64,000 nucleotides of DNA, from NCBI RefSeq assembly GCF_025118155.1, contig NW_026251434.1:99219-163218 (forward strand). The letters run 5' to 3'. Below, in pieces: positions 59,455-64,000 of this stretch. The notes beneath the pieces were generated by a model that searched no databases, had not been told where the DNA came from, and worked only from the letters and a program-made list of their open reading frames with translations. The DNA is from Cokeromyces recurvatus. Lineage: Eukaryota; Mucoromycota; Mucoromycetes; Mucorales; Mucoraceae. The stretch's first letter is position 1, and every line of letters begins with the position of its first letter. The translations under genes and the position numbers were made by a program.

Positions 59455-60671
59455 TCATTGGTTCAAATTAGTATGGGTGGAGTTCACATCATCTTCATCC
59501 ATCGCACTCGCGTGAAATTTAGAAGATTCAGAAGTAGCAACGTCAAGCTCAAAGATGACCTCTTGTGGGCGACTGGAGTAGGGGTCAATAGTCAGTATGT
59601 CAGCAAGTTGGTCTTTGGTAATCCAGGTCTTATGGACAAAGAAACGCGCCACAGCATATTTAGCCGGACCACGAATATGAATGAGAGTTTTTTGGAGACG
59701 TTGATTATGAAGATCACGAGCAACCTGTTGACGTTGTTCAATTGATTCATTGGCATATTTGGGATCTTTGAGTACACTTCCATTACAGGGATCAAAAGTA
59801 GTATGGAGTTTGATGCTTCGTTTAGTTAACAGTTCTTGAAGTTCAGGAGCATAGTCATTATGGACGAGTACTACAACAATGTTACGGTCAGGGTAGTGTA
59901 GATCTAGGAGACGACCATTGTTGACTCCCAGTTTCTTGAAAGTAGTTCTTAACTTATCAAGGGGAGCACGTGCCTTGGTAGGTATATATAAGTATTGGAA
60001 ACCTTGAGTAGCTGAAGGGGTTTGAAAGAAACGAGCAGCAGCAGCTTTGCGTTTCGCATGGTGTTGGACTAGATTCTTTTTGAGAGCTAATACTCTTTCT
60101 GGTTGGTGCCAGGGAGACGAGGAGAATTATGTTTCTGGAAGAGTAGGAAAGTCTTCCTCGTCAGTGCTAGGTTGAGCGGCGGCAGGAGGTAGTTGTGGTG
60201 GAGCTGATCTAGTGAGACGGAGTTCTTCAATAAGTTGTACAATTACTTTTTGTTGTTCTGCAAGTCGAGTGGTTAGTTGTGTGATTATTTTAAAAAGTGC
60301 TTGTACGTCTGGTATAGCATTATTGTCGAATTGGGTTTGGGTTACGAGAACGACAATGGTTGGGGTTGGAGTTGCTGTTGGGGGGGTACATTGTTAGATA
60401 TATCTTCTACCATCCTTGAAGGAGCAGTAATGATATCAAGCATTTCGGGTGCAGGCATAATATGGGAGCATAAGGTACATTTGTAACAGGGTTGATAGTG
60501 GTGCGTTTTAGATGGAAAATCACCCTTATTGTGGTAGATGGTGACTTTTTTGCATTCAGGACATGGTATCGCTTTGCGATGTTCAAGGAAGCCTTTTGCA
60601 AGAGCTGCCAGTTCTTCTTCAGATAAAACTCAACTAGGAGGCTTATTATATTTATGTTGATTAGGCGGCAT
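59455..60671 (-). pseudogene. LINE ORF1 (nucleic-acid-binding), broken
   Basis: From MPPNQHKYNKPP (60671) the frame meets TGA at 60630-60632, continues as LSEEELAALAKGFLEHRKAI, and has a CPEC...CYKCTLC zinc-finger-like cluster. It then shifts frame inside a C7 run near 60382-60390 and meets TAA after DFPTLPET. The rest is open from about 60120 to the stop at 59455-59457, ending DVNSTHTNLNQ, and includes a possible RRM-like fold (FQYLYIPTKARAPLDKLRTT). Its last codon overlaps the ORF2 start in ATGA. Confidence 0.75.
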
Positions 60672-60787
60672 TTACCTAGTTATTGCGATGTTTTTCGAGG
60701 TGTTGAGGGTTTTGAATGTGTAGGTAGTGTTGTAAATGTCTTTTCAAGTTTAGTAATAGTGTTCTAATATGTCTCTATAATTTTTAC

Positions 60788-60808
60788 ACTTCAAATTCAG
60801 ATGATGTT

Positions 60809-60811
<3 letters not shown>
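60788..60811. repeat. Left 24-bp inverted repeat flanking the Fanzor-like ORF
   Basis: ACTTCAAATTCAGATGATG... (24 bp). Its reverse complement recurs at 62391-62414 with a single mismatch. It is immediately followed by a T39 tract (60811-60849). The flanking bases show no clear target duplication. Confidence 0.7.
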
Positions 60812-60850
<39 letters not shown>

Positions 60851-60966
60851 TATTAGACAAAAAAACAGTGCTTTTCAGATGCTTACCTGTAAAAATCTAA
60901 ATCCCTAAAAGGGAAGCTGTGTTTACTACGGCGATTGATGAAAATAAAAAAAAATAAAAAAATTGA

Positions 60967-62063
60967 TCAAGCTGATCTAGTGGGGAGGAACATGGAAGGA
61001 CGATCGTAGCCATTCCAGATGTATGACGAAATGAGCGACATAATCTTAGCAGCATTATGATTCCTTTGCCACAATGTTCGACGGTTTTTGCAAATAAGAA
61101 CACTGGAATCTTTCATATTTTCTACTTTTTTAAGCGAATCATCGTAGCATTTGTAGCCTATTTTTGATGTCTTGAACTTATCAATAGTTATCGCCAAAAG
61201 ATCACCTTCTTTCTCCTTCCTCTTAATCGCCGTCCATAGAACACCAGTAGCACTGCATTTGTTTCCTTTAAGATTCACGCCATCTTTTCCAAACATTCCT
61301 GCCCCAAAAACTATTAGTAGGACCTTGGCGGCATCTTGACTAAACTTTGTGGGCCTCCGTTTTACTCTATATTATGACATATGTCAATTAACGTGAAAAA
61401 AAAAGTCTGTTGGCTTACTTGACCACAGTCATTCCTTGACCACATGAGCTATTTTTTTTCCTTTCTTCTTCTCTTTTTTTTTTCCTTTGCTTTCGGTCAT
61501 ATTTCTTGCCGCCGTTTATTATCATATTGACCATGATCTGCGCCGCTTTTTGCCTTTGTTGATATAAGTAAAACCGATCTTTTGCTCTTTGAAAGCCATA
61601 GAAATTGAACAAGACTTGTCTGTGGGGTAACATATACTCTACATACTTATCGTATACTTCAGATTGATTTGTCTTGGCCGAAGGCATTTCTGATTCAATA
61701 GACGTGATGCCTCCCACATTTTTCAGCCTTTCCATCTTTTTCTGATAGTTTGTGGATCCAGTCATAGTATAATATTCTTTCGTACTACATCCTCTTATTT
61801 GTTGGGCGTCCCCCAACCCAACAGCCGCAGTAAATACAGACTTCCTACCAGGATCGACAAAGGCAGGCCTAAAAGTACTCTCAACTTCATTATAAGTAAA
61901 ATCTTGGAGCGTCAAGTCATGTAATACAACGATACTATCTTTGCGTCGTCTATTGAACACAAAGTCGATTGCAAACCCGTCTGACCTTACATAATTGTTG
62001 AACAAGATTGTATTCTCTCCATTTGGCATTAATTGTGATATACTATAGTTTATCAACAATTTA
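60967..62063 (-). CDS. Fanzor-like (eukaryotic TnpB relative) C-terminal ORF, RuvC residues altered
   Basis: Two exons, 62063-61419 and 61366-60967, joined over a clean 52-nt GT-AG intron, give about 347 codons without a stop or shift. Early on come YVRSDGFAIDFVFNR and FVDPGRKSVFTAAVG, the RuvC-I region with its Asp. Exon 2 has VLLIVFGAGMFGKDG, then KGNKCSATGVLWTAIKRKEK, then DKFKTSKIGYKC, SSVLICKNRRTLWQRNHNAA. The family pattern expects an acidic residue where Lys stands (D-K-F-K-TS), Cys where Gly (K-I-G-Y) and Arg (K-N-R-R) stand, and Asp where Asn stands (QRNHNAA). Fanzors are RNA-guided DNA nucleases; this copy looks nuclease-dead. The N-terminal half is not identified, and the first exon's start is a splice acceptor, not an ATG. 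I expect those residues from knowledge of the family, not from an alignment run. Confidence 0.68.
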
Positions 62064-62117
62064 CTATTAGTTTTTTTTTTTTTTTGGGGGGAGAGGGGCT
62101 CACCGCAAAGGGCTTGG

Positions 62118-62390
62118 TCACCCAACTTCGTTCAAGAAGCAATCCTCTAAACGCCCTTTTCCAGATCCAGAGCAAGCCTCACCAAGAAAAACAATCCGCC
62201 ATATGCCACCCAATAAAGACTCTTTCTGAGAGATGGATATTAATATGGTAATCCATGATACATGTGAGCTCTTCATTTTCTTACTTTTTTTATTTATCTG
62301 AAAACTAACTGTTGTGTGTCTGAATTGATCTATCCATTCTTCCAAAAAAATATAAGCCAAATATCTAAAAATTAATTTTAATTCGTCCAT
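62118..62390 (-). other. Open stretch upstream of the Fanzor-like exon, not identified
   Basis: A 90-codon frame starts at ATG 62390, just inside the right inverted repeat. It contains SWITILISISQKESLLGGIW and VFLGEACSGSGKGRLEDC. It could be the 5' part of the Fanzor-like gene, but no GT-AG intron joins it in frame: the candidate intron 62064-62103 is only 40 nt and the frames do not match. Unidentified. Confidence 0.35.
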
Positions 62391-62414
62391 ACTAACATCG
62401 TCTGAATTTGAAGT
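62391..62414. repeat. Right 24-bp inverted repeat flanking the Fanzor-like ORF
   Basis: Reverse complement of 60788-60811 with one mismatch (a G for A in the cat-c/gtct region). Together the repeats delimit 1627 bp. Confidence 0.7.
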
Positions 62415-63440
62415 AGAAATACTCTATTAAAAAAAGGAATAATTGACGGAGCTATAATCTATGCTGTATAAAGTTATTCTATGCAAAGTTTAATTAATTG
62501 TGAGGTATAGATAAAGTCTAATCTTTAATATTCAAAATTATAACCCTTTTATTAATACAATATTATATACATATGCACATGTATACAAATATACATGCAC
62601 CCATAAGTACACTCATATATATAACCCATATATGCACCCAAATCGATACTTGTAAAAAATAAAAATAAAATAAAAATGTTTGCTTAGGTAATAAATAAGT
62701 TGAACAATAGGGGAAGAGGCAGTAATGCAATCCTACTCTCAACATTTTTTTTTAAAAATGTTTCAGTTTTATTTCTTTGGTATTTTACGTCGGACTAATG
62801 AATGTAATACTTTTTTTTATTAAAAAAAAAAGGTGGGGGGGGAAGCGAAAGAAAAGAGATGATACAGATAATGGACTTGTTGACCATTTAATTTTAATAT
62901 AGAAAAGAGAATCAATCATTGTTATTTATTATAAAGATTTAATAAGAGAAAAGCGTAATTAAAGTATGATGGTGTTTAATTTTTTATTTATTTATTTTTT
63001 TATCTTTTTTATTTTTTATTTTTTTATTTTTTTTTTTTTGCTGATGTCAAAAATAATAGAGCCCTGGTATGAAATTAAGTGGAGAAGAAATGAAAATAAA
63101 ATAAAATAAAAAAAAATTATTTATTTTTTCTTTTCTTTCTCTTCTTTTTTTTTATTTCTTTTCCTTTTCTTCTTCTCTCTCTCTTTTTTTTTTTATTTCT
63201 TTTTATTATAGAAAATATATTAGTAAAGTGTAAATATTGAAAATCCTTTGGTTAATATTGTACATACATTTCATTTTATATTACAATCATAACTTCTTCT
63301 TTGTTACTGTTAAATTATTTTACTCATCTCCGCAAAAAAAAGGTAAATATAATATTGTGTTTCGTTTCACTTCCCTTTTTTTTTTTTCTTCTTCTTCCTT
63401 TGACATTTATCTTCTATTTATTTTATATTAAAAAGAAAAA
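62415..63440. promoter_or_regulatory. Upstream region of the Ndt80-like gene
   Basis: 1.0 kb of AT-rich DNA with T/A tracts, (TATT)n at 62978-63025 and long pyrimidine-rich runs at 63125-63215 and 63371-63402. Those runs fit a fungal core promoter or leader. No ORF of interest. Confidence 0.5.
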
Positions 63441-64000
63441 ATGTCTTCTCAGCCAACAACACCTAATCCAACACATATTCAATCTTCAACTACGATTCAT
63501 CATTCACCTTTATTTAAATCACCCAAGTTAGAAAATAATCCGATTTCATTGCCCCTGGAAAAGAATACAGTTACACAAAATAATTCTATTGTTACCAACT
63601 GTACTACTCATGACTCGGTTTCAAATCAACAAATATATCCCTCTTTTGCTCCAACAAAATACAATCAAAACATTATTTCTATGGACAGACGTTCTATGTA
63701 AAAAAAAAAAAATCATATACATTCATCATCATCATCGTAGTTGATATGTATACTTATATTTCCCTTTCCTTGATTTTGATAGAATTGATGTTCAGCTTCA
63801 TACAAGAATAGATCGGGGATTCTTTTTAGCAGATAATGATTGGACATGTTATCGTCGCAATTATTTTCAAGTCAGTGGTACGTTCTCTCTGGATGGTGTT
63901 AGTATTCTTTATGAGGGACAAGAATTACCTTGTCTTGTTCGTCTTGATAATCATTTTGAAGAAGTTGAATGTTTTATGTTGGGTATTCATGCACGTCTTG
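63441..64000 (+). CDS. Ndt80/PhoG-type transcription factor, 5' part (cut by window edge)
   Basis: Exon 1 is 63441-63697, the intron 63698-63782 (gtaaaa...gatag), and exon 2 runs past the window end. Exon 1 codes a Ser/Thr/Asn/Pro-rich disordered N-terminus (MSSQPTTPNPTHIQSS...). Exon 2 enters the Ndt80 DNA-binding domain: IDVQLHTRIDRGFFLADNDW, then TCYRRNYFQVSGTFSLDG and LPCLVRLDNHFEEVECFML. This Ig-fold domain binds DNA in regulators of meiosis, nutrient response or development in fungi. The acceptor at 63782 is the only nearby AG that keeps the frame open. Which of the several fungal Ndt80 paralogs it is cannot be told. Confidence 0.88.

Larger units (their letters stand above)
57204..59458 (-). 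pseudogene. LINE ORF2 endonuclease (EEP/APE-type) domain, split by Tc1
   Basis: ORF2 starts at ATG 59458-59456: SGLPLRISLFNATGLPKQY, then LLFITETWLLSS (the catalytic ETW) and NRYRGQLGLALLVN. After the Tc1 insertion it continues from 57421 with SDQISEILSLLPMDYPSTTK, then TIICGDLNSRIGELVGDSWW, the GDLN motif of AP-type endonucleases, up to the solo LTR at 57203. Beyond the LTR the domain ends with IIDYFLSNTDLE. The domain nicks target DNA to prime reverse transcription. Confidence 0.85.
53746..60787 (-). mobile_element. LINE copy C: nearly full-length non-LTR retrotransposon, interrupted
   Basis: Read on the minus strand: a 5' region, ORF1 (60671-59455), ORF2 endonuclease (59458 on), linker, reverse transcriptase and C-terminal domain ending at 54061, and a 3' UTR to 53746. 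The element is split by a Tc1-like insertion (57424-59116) and a solo LTR (56839-57198). The coding parts carry several stops and shifts, so it is inactive. The exact 5' end is not visible; the limit given is the start of the neighbouring inverted repeat. A relationship to the Grem-LINE1 elements known from Mucor pericentromeres is possible but untested. Confidence 0.85.

Noticed and set aside
60812..60849. T39 tract as the poly(A) tail of a retroposed Fanzor-like copy
   Set aside because: The ORF keeps a spliceosomal intron, which a processed copy would lack, and such tracts are everywhere in this window.
62064..62390. Joining the 90-codon upstream frame to the Fanzor-like exon as its N-terminus
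   Set aside because: The candidate intron is only 40 nt and no splice choice keeps the frame open, so the N-terminus was left unassigned.

Overview
The window looks like nuclear DNA of a filamentous fungus of the Mucoromycota, most likely a Mucorales species. It is very AT-rich and full of long A/T homopolymers. Genes have many short GT-AG introns (about 44-130 nt), and the proteins are clearly fungal: Snf4, Ilv6, Erv14, Rpn12, Met22, a chitin deacetylase, an Ndt80-like factor. Species assignment is inference; no rRNA or mitochondrial marker is present.

Layout. 0-6 kb: two tandem ribonucleotide reductase small-subunit genes, the first cut by the window edge, the second complete with an X-box-like site in its promoter. 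6-21 kb: mostly gene-poor, TE-littered sequence holding one chitin deacetylase (minus), one orphan ORF, a 166-bp foldback element and several dead IS630/Tc1-type transposase fragments. 21-22.6 kb: a five-exon methionine-R-sulfoxide reductase and ribosomal protein uS10 (RPS20). 22.37-33.92 kb: a large inverted duplication. Two 3.0-kb arms carry RPS20 exon 4, GTA microsatellites and a tRNA-Leu(UAA). They flank a 5.56-kb spacer of decayed Tc1 elements, a decayed coding region and an LTR-like fragment.

34-52.5 kb is a compact housekeeping block: two-LIM protein, CsbD-like stress protein, EF-hand mitochondrial carrier (SCaMC/Sal1 type), acetolactate synthase regulatory subunit, AMPK gamma subunit, an O-fucosyltransferase-like membrane protein, Erv14/cornichon, Rpn12, a VTT-domain membrane protein, a sorbitol/xylitol-type dehydrogenase and 3'(2'),5'-bisphosphate nucleotidase. 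They serve unrelated pathways (branched-chain amino acids, energy sensing, ER export, proteasome, sugar alcohol oxidation, PAP hydrolysis), and I see no functional cluster.

52.6-62.4 kb is a nested transposon island on the minus strand. Three LINE 3' ends are stacked head to tail and share the same terminal 20 bp. The longest copy is nearly full length; its endonuclease domain is split by a Tc1-like element (TA duplication) and by a 360-bp solo LTR (5-bp duplication). Removing both restores the LINE reading frame. Next to it, between 24-bp inverted repeats, lies a Fanzor-like (eukaryotic TnpB relative) reading frame. It is open over about 347 codons and one clean intron, yet several residues expected in the RuvC and zinc-finger motifs are changed. 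The window ends inside an Ndt80/PhoG-type transcription factor gene.

The observations most worth following are the open but apparently nuclease-dead Fanzor-like ORF with its inverted repeats, the 3-kb inverted duplication breaking at an RPS20 splice acceptor, the stacked LINE 3' ends, and the X-box and gene-conversion tract in the RNR2 pair.
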